Assembly: GCA_028564675.1 (NCBI GenBank)
Contig: JAOVVO010000052.1
Location: 1 to 64,000 of the forward strand
Direction: 5' to 3'
From: Onchocerca lupi
Taxonomy: Eukaryota; Nematoda; Chromadorea; Rhabditida; Onchocercidae
DNA length: 64,000 bases
Of the stretch, positions 11,988 through 24,760 are shown one piece after another; position 1 is the first letter of the stretch; each line of letters opens with the position of its first letter. The notes beneath the pieces are model-generated. The model did no database searches. It saw only the letters and a program-made list of their open reading frames with translations, and was not told the origin of the DNA. Position numbers and translations under genes: made by a program.

Positions 11988-11998
11988 TACTGCAATAT
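11988..11998 (-). promoter_or_regulatory. Possible SL trans-splice acceptor of the SOCS-type gene
   Basis: On the minus strand AAATATTGCAG is followed by two bases and an ATG. It lies only about 150 bp downstream of the MED23 stop, the spacing typical of nematode intercistronic regions. The assignment is an inference. An ordinary cis intron would need another upstream exon, for which there is little room. Confidence 0.35.
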
Positions 11999-12136
11999 TT
12001 AGCAAACCGTAAGACAGTTATATAAAAAAAAAAAACATGCATAAAACTTATTTTATTTTGAAAGATACGCTATACATCGCCTAACAGTATCAAACAACAT
12101 AACAAGTTACATTTAGGAGAACGTTAAATAACAATT

Positions 12137-15100
12137 CTAGAAAAGACTGAATGGTCCCGGAGCGAGTTTAAGCGGCAAATCAACAGTGGCATTTATTTGC
12201 GTATGTGATATATACTTCAATTTGTCTCGCATAGATGGTGATAATCTTTGTATTGCCTGTTCTGCTTCATTTTTAACAAAATCACCAACATACATATACT
12301 TCATATGGTACAAAAAGTCGCAAATTGAATCCTCATATTTCAGTACGCCTACTCGTTCGTTTACTTTCACCGTCATCTTGTAAACATCCACAGCAAGCTG
12401 CAATCAATTTTTTTCTCAAATTCGTCTTGAATCAAGTAGCTGATTTTTTTGTAAGGATAAAAACAATTGTTAACGACGAATTGACAAATCTAGAATTTTG
12501 TAGATAATGGTTTGAAAGAAGAAGTCAATAAAACGAAATCTGAGCTATTACCGAAAATCTAATTTTAAATCTAACATTTAAAAAAAATACATTTTTATTA
12601 TTGATATATTCCTTCTTCTCGCTATTGATTAAATTACTATGAATTTCCAAAAGTTTCAGTGCATTACAGATGAGCTCCATTATTATTTATTAACTTGAAG
12701 CTTTAGGCACAAATCTATCATAAATGGAAATTAGTAGAGCATGAATCTTCTCTTATTAACCACTAAGAAAATAAAAATCTAAAAGAGCATCAAATAGTCA
12801 TGAAAAAGTGAAAATAAGACAGACATCCTGTATTTGCTTGCTTCTTTCCTTGGCGTCATAGAATCGTTGTAAAATAGGCACAACGAGTCGAAGTACGAAT
12901 ATGAGTTGCGCTTCCGTGACTAATTTTGGCGCAAGCTGATCACGTACAAATTCAGGCAAAGCTGCCAATGAACTCTGGAACATTAACTTATTGGAATTTA
13001 ACTCGTTTATGAATGAAAATCAAAACGAGGCTCAGCAATTATATCCAATAAACAAAAAAAAAAAAAAAAATGTTTTCAATATGAATGTTTCCACTTCCAC
13101 TTCTTTGCTTCAAAATCCTCGTAAGAAACTTTCATTTCTATTTAAAAATTAATTTTTTCAATTCATATAATGCAATCAAACTGAATACGGACTGTATTGC
13201 AATGTTGAAGATAGGCATGGCCGAGTGCGAGATTCGTTAGTAATTGGTTTTCGGTCAGCAAGAAGCATTCATTTTCTAAACTGCCGAAACAAACGGACGG
13301 GTCACCTAAAATCTATATTTTTTATTTAAATCTTCAAGAAGAATAAACTTATTAAAGAAGTCATACCATGTAATGCCTCCGAATCGAGCACAGATACAAT
13401 ATGTTCATAAAAAACCTGCTGAAAAGAAACTGGCAGAGCCGTTAAAATCAGAGCAACTGCATTGATAGTGGCGTATCTGAAAAAAAAAAAAGAAAAAAAA
13501 AAACTTTTAAATAGTAAATCAATAACGGAAAATTGATTTACAAGGTCACACCACTTCAAGACATAATATATACAATAAAATTCAGATATACTCCCGATTC
13601 TCCACAGACGCCTGAGCATATCAAGAAATGTGATGTCATATAGTTAATGCAAAAATTCTCAAATGGGGAGGAGAAGATAATTTTAAAAAAACGAACGGCT
13701 GATGCAACGGCCGAATAAAAACCAAATCAATGAGTGCATGAGCTGAAATAAGTGGTGCATGTGGGGATGCGAGCAGCTCAATACATGCACCAGTAAGGGC
13801 CTGCCCTGCAGGTGGCATCTCCGCGAACCTCCAATCCTAAATATAAACTGATAAAATGAATTATTAATAAAACAATTCCAAATTATTATTTAACAAAAAA
13901 TTGTAATTTTTACCTTACTTGCAAAAATTGGTGGCTGATGCGCATAGTTGGAAGCTTGCAAAATGCGGTCCACCAAGGCCTGACAAAACTGAGACGGCAA
14001 TGACAATTGATGATTGTCAGAAATAAATGACGGTGTTAGGAGGGCATATTTACCATCTCTTAAAAATTTTTATAACATGATCGAATTTTAATTATAATTT
14101 AGAAAAATGCTCATACTGACTCGTTATTTAATAATCTAGGGAGGAAAGTTTATCTCCAAAAACTGTTGAGAATATGGCATGAAGTTTTAAGGTTCTAACT
14201 GAAAAGCCTCAGAATGAGTTTCGCTCAGCTAAGCTCGACGACAATAAAATCTAAGTGGTATCGCTCTAAAACTTGAACAACTCAAGAGATCTGAGTATGT
14301 CTTATCAATAAAATTGAAATATGTGGTTACCTATCTTCCAATTGTCCACAAATTTCCAACACAAAGTCTCTAGCTCGAACCGTATGTGAGATAGTCTTGT
14401 CCAAGCAATATAACACACTGTACATATATGCTGCTGGCTGTGCTGTAATAAGAATTATCACTGATTACCAATTAGCCCATGCTGTATTTTGAATGGTAGA
14501 GTCCTTTCTAATTGCTCATGTTTATGCAAAACATTTTGAATAAAATTAATTGCCAGTAATCCTAACATGAGACTGAAAGCAAATTTCCTATTTTAACTAG
14601 AATAAGTTCAGAAAGATTACGAACTTAAAGTTTCAAAAAAGAAAGAAGATCCCCCTCCAATAAGGCTTAATTGTGAAAAATTACGGTGATATCGATAGCA
14701 CGGTTTGAAGCACATCAACAATGTTGTGAATAATTGATCAGCAACTACAGTTTCTATCGCTCGGAATAAAATGATATCCACAATCTGAAAATAAGTCAGA
14801 GGGAAAGTTTTTTTATGTCCAAATGAAAAAAAAATCAAGACTACATAGATTACTAGTCAAATGAACTTCTTCAAATTTTCACAACTCGCAGTTTATACAT
14901 CTAATTCAATGATTTAAATAGTTCCAAAAATTCCAAACTGAAAAAAAAAAGTTCAGAAATTTAGATGTCATTGGTTGTAGAATGTTAAAGACTGAAATTG
15001 AAAAAAAAGAAAAAAAAAAGGAGGAAAATGAAAAAAGAGAAAAGTAATTAAAAGAAAAGTAATAATTAAAAATTAAATAATTAAATCAATTCGTCATAAG

Positions 15101-18100
15101 AACACCTATTTAGTGTGAAAGTATTTAACATAGATTGAAATGCAAAATCAAGACTATAATAAACAGGTAATAAAAAATATCCTATAATATGATCTGATTT
15201 AAACTAACAAGAAACTAAAACTTATTTGCTTTTTCACATGATAGTTAAATCATTTTTTATTGTAATAAGCATTTAATAAAATGTTTAATACAACACAAAA
15301 AACGCATTAGAAAAATGCATCTACATATTTCTGTTTTAAAACTACAACCGAAATTCCCTCTAGAATGATACCGAGTCTTTTGGGCAACTGTAAAACATAT
15401 CTGTTATAACATACCGGGAGTATGCGTTCCATAATATTACCATAGTAAATTGGCATATGCAATTCTGGACTAAAGATTGGCTGCTCAATTGGTCGCATGC
15501 CTAATTCGATTTGCATCTCCCTTCTCATTTTTGCTTCCATTTCTTTGTATGATAGTTCCGGAAATTGCTAAAGAAAAAGGTCACTCCAAAAAGCAGAAAA
15601 GTAAAACTTATCAAGCTTGTAAGAAGATTTCACTTACCGAATAATATTCTGACATTTTACTAAAAAATGCAGCACTAGTGTTGCCAATTTTATTTGATGG
15701 AATTATGTGCACCAGTGCCGTAATTCGATTATGTAAATCAGGATATGAACCGATCTGAAATATAAATATATGTGTTTCTAAAACTTTATTTTTTTTACAC
15801 GGAATGCAAATGAATCAATTAAGAAAAAGTAGACAAGAAGAATGTTTGATGCTATAAAGCTTATTTATATGGCGAGACACAAATATTAGAACTTTTTAAA
15901 CTTTTTTTAAAAATTTTGCAGACTAAGTAAATCGATAGCCAGTATGATAATGTTTTCTGCTATCTTTTTTTTTTTCAGCTCACTTTTCTAATCATTTGTT
16001 TTTTCTTCTGTCATGACTTGACTCTTTCCTTTCCGTTACAAATTGCCTTTATAGCAAACGCTAGAAAGGAAAAGTAACCAAAAACAAAGTCACAAGTAAA
16101 CACACCAAAGAATGGATTATGAGCATAGCAATTTCGGTAGCTCCGTCATCTGTTGGGTGAAGAACAAGAGAAGTAAGCAGCCGATCCAGCGGTATTAGGT
16201 GTAAATTAAATGCCATGTCATTTAAGATTCCAATCATCTGAGTGGTAAAAAATGCAAATTGAATCGAAATTACAAAATAAGTTTTAAAAAAATCTGGACA
16301 ATAACAATATATTATCATCGTTTTATATATTTCTGAGAAAAATACTGGAACCACCGCTAAAGTTGCAAAAATCGAAAGACTAATTTGTGCTGATAGTTTA
16401 ATATTAAAATACAAAGGAAGATGAGAAAACAAGCCATCTAACTATAATACTTACTGCTGCAAATTGCTGGTCATCTGAGGGGAGGTTCTTTTTGAAAATA
16501 AATATGAAATAATCGGTGAATTTGTTTATCGTTGCTGTGAGTTCTTTACTGTTCATCGAATTTAGCACACTATAAGAGAAATTTTTTGAAAATTTGAGAA
16601 AATTTGCAAAGATATGAATGGAAAGAAAAGATTAATTAAATAATTCTCTTAAATATTATATCGTTGAGTCTACCAAAATCAAACATGCTTTTAAAAGAAT
16701 CCGGAAAATTTGCTTATAAACACTTCATTAAAAGAAAGGTTGTGAGGGAAAAATGATGGAATTTAAAGCTTGAAAAACCGTAGCCAAAAACTTACTGCAT
16801 ATATTATCTAATAATTAACAACTTACGAATAAATCATTGGGTGTATCTTCTTTGTTTCAAACAACATATTGTATACAACACAGAAAATCGTCTGCCTCCG
16901 CTCACCCGAAAAGAACTTCAACAGTTGTTCCTCAGCAGCCAAACCTTGTGCATAAATAATTTCTAAAAAAAAAAAGTTTTGAAACAAAACGAAAAAGGAA
17001 AAAATCCATTAAGAAATTCTATTAGATCTTTTGCAAATATCTGCTTACTAACTGACAACACTATTTATATTTACTGATGCTTTTTTGCTCACAATTTTAT
17101 CGTCACAATGGAAGAAGAAGTAGAAAGAATTTCCAAAGTTGTTGCTCAGCAATTTCTTCATTTCAGCCTAAGGAAGATGCAATAAAGCTTAACAAACACA
17201 TCATTCATGATGAATGATACCGACATTCTTACGTTTTATATAAACATCATTATGAAATACAAAATTTTTGAAATTATACATTTCTATGATAGTTCAAAAA
17301 CGATATGTATCATTTCAATAAACTTCAAGGTGAGATGGTGATATTTAAGCACTCCATCGATAGTAGTTCTTTGAACTATTGTTAAGCTAAAAGTAGCATT
17401 ACAAAAAAAGATGCTTCGAAAGCATTTTCCAGTACTACATAACAAAAATAAAATTACTTGCTCGAATTTATGACGCTGTTTTGACATTTCAAATAGTGAG
17501 AATATAACACAATGTTAGGAAGTTCGATGAAATATCACAATTTACCTTGTACTTGATGCACTTCTTGAATGACACGATGCATTAGCTCATCATATATAAC
17601 TGTATCGGCAGCGCCATCATCCACACTGCAACCAATGAGTTGGGAGCTATATGTTCGATTAATCGAGAGCGGCCAGCAGAAATTCACATTGCAGCGCTGC
17701 ATCATTTCTGCAGTCATTTCCATTCCTAAAATTGTTTAAATTCAGAAACTGAGGCAAAAAGTTCTTCCACATGTGAATTGTGTTCAAGAGCATTAATATA
17801 AGTTTAATAATGTTTGAAAGAATGAGGAAGTATTAAAACCCCTTGAAGAACAACTGTAGTCTCAATGCTTCTGAAAGTGAGCCGCAAAACTGCGTTTCAA
17901 AATCAATGAAATGTTAGCTGAAGACTGACAAGAATGAACGATTACGAAATGATGAATTATAACAAAAGGAGAAATAATTTCCAACTGTTCTCAAAAATTT
18001 TATTTCGGGAATGTCTTTAATATTGAATTAGCCTAAATGCAATAGAAGAATTATTAATGCCTGTCATTTTAAGCGATCTGAACATGGAAAGAAGTAAGCA

Positions 18101-19417
18101 TCGTAATAGCTCCATGGATACATGTGAATTTGTGTACTGTTGTTCAGTTGGAATATTCGTATGTTGTGGATCACAAAATGCTGGATTAGTTACGTTAAAT
18201 ATGACAGCCAGCTTGCCTTGTTTGCCTAAATTTGCTTCAGTGCTTTCAAAGTCGAATTAAATTAATCTTGTTAAGAGATAAAAATTAAACCCACAACTAG
18301 GAATATGGTTTATCAATCAGGAAAACAAGTAAACAAATTTTTGAGCTTAAAATGAGACAATCCTTATAGCAACTAAAATAGCTTATTGCAAAAAAAATTT
18401 CATAAAACAAAATTTTCTAAGTGATAGCATTTCACAGATCACAATAAACAAAATAGTATTTCACAGACCACAATAAACAAAATAAAATAATGAATTAACA
18501 GACCAAGGAAAGCATTACTCAAATAGAACATTTCTTGCGGTGAATTCCACATCCAATAACGCAGCATAACCTGTTCGAGAGCAGAGCATAATGCAATATT
18601 CATCTGTACTTGACTATTTCCAAGTGCTGTATAACACCAAAGCATCAAATTAACCTTAAAAAAGTAATTTGAAAGACGAAACCAATCCAGTCTTGCCCAG
18701 TATCTCTTATCATGTGCAAAAATAAGGCAATACCACATTGTTAAATTCAAAGCCAACAAAATAAATGAATGGCTGAAGTGAACCTTTGATCCCACTGGGA
18801 ATGGATAACTGATGAATCGATATGAGAGAATATCACAAAGAACAAAAAGCAAATCTCGAGAGCGATCTTGTTGTGCCGGTCCCAAATTGGTGTTTTTGTT
18901 TATTGAGACTAATGTTGATGATAACAACGCCAATACCTGCTTCACACCATATTCAAATTCCGTAGTTACAGCCAAACGTACAAGCGTATCTGAAGAAAAC
19001 CGAAAATTATATGCATCATAGAATTGTAATTAAAAAAGTGAAAACAACGAATAGAACAAATTTTAATGAACCGATTGTTGCAGGACTGGGTAGTTTTTGT
19101 GTTTGCTGGATTGAAAGCATGGCTGTAAGTTTCAACAAACAAAGCTGGAATAAATGGTTCCGTGCATGAAAAGTTAAGGAATCGATTAATGAGAGTGGTA
19201 AAGGTGTCTTCTTCGAATAGGAAATAATCCCATAAGGTAGATGCCAAACTGTATTTATTTCTTCTGGGGATCCATCCAGAAAGACATCTATTGCTGTTAG
19301 AACTAGTTTCTGGAAGTTCGGCATATCACTGCTGTCTAAAAATAAATAAGAAATTAATAGCATCCTTATTCAAAGATAAACCTTATTCCATCTTGCTAAA
19401 GGCTTCATACGAATTAA

Positions 19418-19452
<35 letters not shown>

Positions 19453-22400
19453 TGGCAATGTGAAATTACCAACACGCGCATCTCTTTATAGCCACATATT
19501 ATCTTCAGGTACCTTGACAGATTAGTGTTTCTGTCAGAAAAATTCATAAAGCTCGCTATAAGCGTGTAGTTATACATCTGTTATAACTCTACGGAAAATC
19601 GAGCTGGTATGATTCTATACAAGGCATAGCAATAACTTATTTCGAAATAATCGAAAGAAAAATTGAAAATAAGTCAAAATTTAATCCTCACAAGCATTAG
19701 CAACAGCAGCTAGAACTGCATTATGATCAGCGACATTCTGGATATTGGGATCTGAATCTGCTGTTCTTTCCTGTAGAAATTGTATTTGTCGCCAAAGAGA
19801 TTCGGAGGGTTTAGGAAGTACATCCGTCTGAGAGTTGCCTAATTTCTTATAAAAATGTATCCAGATGGCGGCTGGAACCAAAAATCGGACAAATAGCAGC
19901 GGATCTGTATCAGCACCAGACCATGTCTGTTCATCACTGAATAAATAAGAATAAACAAAACTGCACATGCACAACTTTTATAACTAATGAGTATGTTAAC
20001 GAATAAATATGCGAATACTGCATCTAAATAAAAATATATACTTGAAAAAAATTAGCTGAAATATTATAAAGCAAACCTGTAAAGTAAATTATAAATTTCG
20101 GCAACGCGAACCATTTCCTCGTTTGATACTCTGTCAATGTAAACTGCAACATATTGCAAAATAACCCACATCAGTTCATCTCTTCCTTTTCGATATACCG
20201 TTTCAGAAAGCTATAATTTATTGATTGGAGAAGGAATTATCAATACTCCTTTTCTCCCATGTAAAAATTATAGGAAACTGTATTTCCTATCTAAATCATA
20301 CTAACAATAAATTACAGAAAGAAAAAGTATCAATGAGAATTTCCAATAAAAAACAAAATTATGTATTTACAGAAGAGTTTCCTAACTAGAAAAAAGAAGC
20401 TTTGCAATGTGCCAGAACATGATTCAAAAAGTAATAAGATATGAAATGAGCAGACTTTGATCACATTAAGCAATAATGAGAATGCCAATGAACATGAAGC
20501 ATTTCTCGACCTAAACCAATTTCTTTGGCTAAATAAAATACATTTTTTTCGACATAAAATTCTACCCTTACTGATTCATATAGTATTTTGAGAAGGCGAG
20601 AAAAGGAGGCATTTCCATGAAGTAATGAGAATGTAACTGTTTGCGTAATGTTCATCCACTGATACTGGTTTGCAGGGTCGTCAAGGCGTGCATCTGTCTT
20701 TTCCATTTCGCTCATAGCCTCAAGAATAATCATGTGTAGCAATTCATCACACTGCAATCGTTGTGGAGTCAAGTTTGTATTTTGTCGCATCACATACTGC
20801 AACACATGTATGCTAATTCTAAATAAGAAATTTCTGCAAAGAAAGTTTTGTCATGTTTATCAATTTGTCAATCGCCAGTTTCTATATGAACAAATCTTGA
20901 TTAATAGTCATTTAAAAAAAAAGCCCTTTTTTTCTTCCTGTCTCAGTTTCCATTCTTTATAATCCAATTTCAAATGCAAAATAAAACTACTGACTTACGG
21001 AAATTGTGTCTTTTCCACGAGGTTGTCGAAGAAGTGTATAAAGTAAATAAGATTGCGGAGCAAAAAGTTCGGATTTGTATGGAAGATGAGCTCGTTGATG
21101 CAATCGAGTAGTAGTAACTTCAAGTTTCCAAGATGGCGTACTCACCGGGAAAGAAATATGAGAAGCTATAGGATAAAGCCATGAGCGACCGATTATTGTT
21201 ACCATTTCGGTAAGTGGCCGAAAAGAGATAAACATATCATTGAATTTTTTCGCCACTCTCTGCAAATAAATACACCTACGTTTTAATAACTACTTTCGCT
21301 GAAACATTAATGAGGCATTTTTTTTTTGTTTTGTATACTACGATTTTTCTTGATGAAATTTGAAAATAAGCAAAAATTACGATGTACACTGTCATGGAAA
21401 ATTGGGATATTCATAAAAAATTAACGAACTGGCAAAAGAAAGGCACGTGAATTACTGGAAACACGGTGTAACTCAGTGATTGTGAAAATGCATGGAAGAA
21501 GATTCAGCTGCCGATCGATTAAAGTAAGTAACATCTGAAAAGTGATTCCAATAAATAATGTCTTCAGGGAAACATTGAAATAACTATGTCTAGTTGATAT
21601 TATAACGTTTCAAAGATGAAGCTTTTATGAGAAAACATTCAGAAGAAATGAGAAAATCGAACATTTTCTACAGGCAAAAGCATGTGGCGATGATGATGTG
21701 TGATCGTAGATGGTACTTCCTGCATGCGTTCAACAACAAGTAACTTCAAAATATTTCGAAGTCCTTTGTAATCGATCAGATGTAAATTCTTCTGCATATA
21801 CTCAAATTTGCGCGAATCCATTGGTGTCGTAAGGGTGAAATTAGTGCAAAGAATGAGAAGTTCACAACAATCACTGGAAAAATATATTCGAATAAAAATA
21901 TTTCCGAAAATATATTGTAAATGGAAATAGCAATGTTTGTATTCCACTCAAAGTATGGTTATTTTCCGATTCTTATACTGAGTTAAAGATTTTAGATAGG
22001 TATTATAATTAAACAGAGGGATAGAATTCAGTTTTATTTATCTTATAAAATTTGGAAATGGTTCAAATTGAAATAAAGATGAACTGAAAAATTAAACGAG
22101 AGTTTAGGATTGTGTTTACTAAGAAAAAAAAAGAAAAAAAAACATTTCAATATGGACTGACGAAAGAGGAAGAACGCCTTCATTGCAAGCAGCCATAAAT
22201 ATCGAAGATAAAATCCTTTCATAATGGATATATCGAGGATCATCCTTATTTGAAAGCAAAGAAAGAGAAGCTTTGCAACACTGTGTCTTCTCTTCCTAAA
22301 TTTATACGCAATTTTTTGTTACATGTTGCATTCACAACACTTTTTTCGTGAAAACACATTAATTATTCAAAACGTTTACAATGATCTACGAATCAAATTG

Positions 22401-22719
22401 ATACCTCAGTCATTGTACGCAACAGCTTGACAGCTTCACTGCATGCCAGAACATCCACGTCTACGTCCTTACTTAAATCCCAGAACATTTCACGCATTTG
22501 TACTCCTTCCTGTTTAATCGAACAACATTACTTTCAAAAATAAGATAATAATTGGTTCGTCACTATCAGTGCTATACAAAACATCATTCAGATGTAGGGA
22601 TAGATTGAATCACATACAACTTGGTTCAATACGATCCATTGTAATTTCTCTGCGTCATTACCAACTGCTGTTGTAAGCGTAGTAGATGGTGCTGCTATTG
22701 CTTCTGCATTAGTACCCAT
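12137..22719 (-). CDS. MED23: Mediator complex subunit 23 (SUR-2 orthologue)
   Basis: MED23 is a Mediator tail-module subunit that links activators such as Ras/MAPK-controlled ETS factors to RNA polymerase II. Its C. elegans orthologue is sur-2. The 27 exons join in phase: 22719-22618, 22509-22405, 22244-22144, 21873-21663, 21534-21430, 21259-20999, 20796-20572, 20210-20077, 19936-19692, 19335-19072, 18989-18784, 18654-18519, 18225-18061, 17725-17546, 16962-16827, 16569-16455, 16237-16106, 15754-15638, 15567-15415, 14784-14685, 14442-14331, 14058-13914, 13836-13697, 13476-13367, 13305-13193, 12974-12825 and 12397-12137 (TAG). They give 1407 aa, close to the human length of 1368. Family signatures include HLIDYKGLRNILK, SWLYPIASHISFP, TPLPLSLIDSLTFHAR, ILNDMAFNLHLIPLDRLL, DWRFAEMPPAGQAL and SICDFLYHMKYMYVGD. 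Exon 18225-18061 ends at a non-GT donor (G|GCATTA), and skipping it would keep the frame. That exon is the least certain. Confidence 0.95.
19420..19451. repeat. Poly(T) tract, about 32 bp, in a MED23 intron
   Basis: An uninterrupted run of T on the plus strand, so poly(A) in the MED23 pre-mRNA. It lies in the intron between exons 19936-19692 and 19335-19072. A plausible-looking open frame next to it (19383-19577, minus) cannot be joined in phase and is not an exon. The tract may mark an old retroposon tail, but no body was identified. Confidence 0.8.
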
Positions 22720-23728
22720 ATCTTATGCCGAATCGAAGGTTGCGTGAAATATTAGCTTGCTAGCAGTTCATTAGGAAAATCATCGCTTTAAACCGATCAA
22801 TATCTGAAATCAAATAACCAATGAGAGCTCATATATGACCCGACTTAACACACTGATGTTATCATGTATGCTCTAAAAAATTTATAATTTCTCACAAGTT
22901 ACTCCTCTTTTCCTCTGTCCACTCCAAAATTAACAACCCTAGGTCCCCTCTTTCCTACCAAGAGAAATGCAGTTGAGAGCACCACAGTTCACATATTTAA
23001 TATCCCGAAAAAAGATTCTTTTGCACTGCATACTTTCGAAGATATGTTGAAGTTTACAGTCCCCATCATTAGGTACCTTTGATAACGAATGAAATGCACC
23101 GATAAATACTGTCCTTCCAATAGATTCATCCAACGGATACATTCCACAGACAAATTTACTATTCGAGAAAGATATATGTACTTCTCTTGTCTTACCGCTC
23201 AAGTAGACGCATACCGTAGTATGACAATTCGGACTACTTCATCAACGGTGAGATACCAGTTGCATTGGCTATTTAGGAAATTTTGCCGTATTGGTTTGCA
23301 ACAATGTGTTTATGGCCAAGAAAGAGAACGGGATGGTCGTGTGAGACGACACACGAGTTTCTGGTATTTCTGGGAGAAGCAGACCGTTCAGTCAATCTTC
23401 CTTAGAGACATTGCAAACAGACGGTAGCTTAAAGTTTAATGCGACATTTATATACATATATAACATTAATTAAACGAAAACACGACTAAAAAAGTTGAGG
23501 AGGGAAAGGAGCGAGGCAAGAGTTTACAAATTTGTGTATTGATATGGCTATGAAACACCCATGTGAATCGAAAATTAAAGTTCTGCAAGTTTAGAACAAA
23601 TCAAACTATGCGGAGGTTTGGCTTTTCCGCAAGCAATATGATGATTAAGTTTTCGTAAATAATTCCTATGCGACGCTATCAAAGAATAGAGCCAAAAGAG
23701 ACGTAAGCACAGCACGGATTTTCACTGA
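22720..23728. other. Spacer between H2A variant and MED23
   Basis: About 1 kb separates two minus-strand genes. The part at 22900-23430 is less AT-rich than its surroundings and is open in both directions (minus 22939-23202, plus 23089-23427). Neither frame resembles a known family or has clear splice context. It probably holds the MED23 promoter and the 3' flank of the histone gene. A small unannotated gene cannot be excluded. Confidence 0.4.
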
Positions 23729-24760
23729 TTATGTCGTTCCTGGTTCGCACAAACTGGTGCTGATTCGTCGCACTGGTCGCAATGGTACCGAATTCGCACC
23801 TTTTGCAAATAGAGCCTAAAGTGTAACGTTATGTTATCATATCAAAGTGAAAGTTGTATTAAGGTCATATTGTTTATCCTGCATAACATCTATATTATGA
23901 CCATTATAAAGAGTAATTCTCCAAGAATGAAAGATGAATAGTGTAACGTAGACTTTGGAACATACCGGATGCACAAATGGTAAGACGCCACCACCAGGAC
24001 AGGTGACTCGAGCACAAAACTGATTCAACTCTTCGTCATTCTTCATGGCAAGCACAATATGACGAGGAATGAGTCGCTGACGTTTATTGTCCCGACAAGC
24101 ATTCCCCGATAACTCCAGCATCTGCAACAAAACAACTGAATACAAGTGATGATGAGTTCAGAAGTATAACAATTATTGCATGCAGCTGAATTTAACAGTA
24201 TCTTTCAATATCTAAGGAACTATAGAAACAAAAACCTCGGCAGAAAGATATTCGATGACAGCGCTCAGATAAACAGCTGCGGATTGAGAAATCCGTCTCG
24301 CGTAGCGACCTTTCCTAAGTAGTCGATGAAACTTGGTTACGGGAAACAGCAGTCCAGCACGAGCTGATTTACTTATCTTCTTGGCTTTTCCACCGCCTCT
24401 TTTCCCAGTTGGTGGTCGACCTCCTTTATTCTGTAATTTAAAATTTTCTTTTCTCAATTTGTAATTTAGCCCAGTTTCCAGTGTCAATAATCTGAAATTT
24501 CCAACATCAAATACAACTCTGTATAGACGCTATTAACTTCAAAAGATGGAATTTTGATGATATGCAAATATTCAATTCCTGAATTAATGCTTTCTATATA
24601 AACGCTTTTTATTGCACGTTGAACATATTGTACCTGGGTAGTATTGACATAAAAATGTTTAAAAAATCTTTATAAACCTTTCTACCTTTCTTGTATTTGA
24701 TGAGGATGGCACACTTGATTTATCTTCTTTTTTTGCAAGTAAGCTATCCAGTACCGCCAT
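23729..24760 (-). CDS. Divergent histone H2A variant with introns and tails
   Basis: Four exons, 24760-24686, 24430-24236, 24121-23966 and 23815-23729 (TAA), join in phase to give 170 aa. The histone fold is clear: ARAGLLFPVTKFHRLLRKG, YLSAVIEYLSAE, LELSGNACRDN, PRHIVLAMKNDEELNQF and GGVLP. Acidic-patch residues are kept (the E in VIEYLSAE and LEL, and DEE). It departs from canonical H2A in a 40-residue N-terminal extension ending in a basic GKRGGGKAKK segment, FPVTKFHR in place of FPVGRIHR, and a novel basic tail (LRPVRRISTSLCEPGTT). There is no H2A.X SQ motif, H2A.Z signature or macro domain within the frame. Replication-dependent histones lack introns, so this is probably a replication-independent variant, possibly germline- or sperm-specific like C. 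elegans HTAS-1. That analogy is inference. The upstream TTTCAG and 5' leader suggest trans-splicing. Confidence 0.9.

Noticed and set aside
19383..19577. Apparent MED23 exon (SRYLKIICGYKEMRV)
   Set aside because: It cannot be joined in phase with the next exon, whereas exons 19936-19692 and 19335-19072 join directly and align with the family without a gap.
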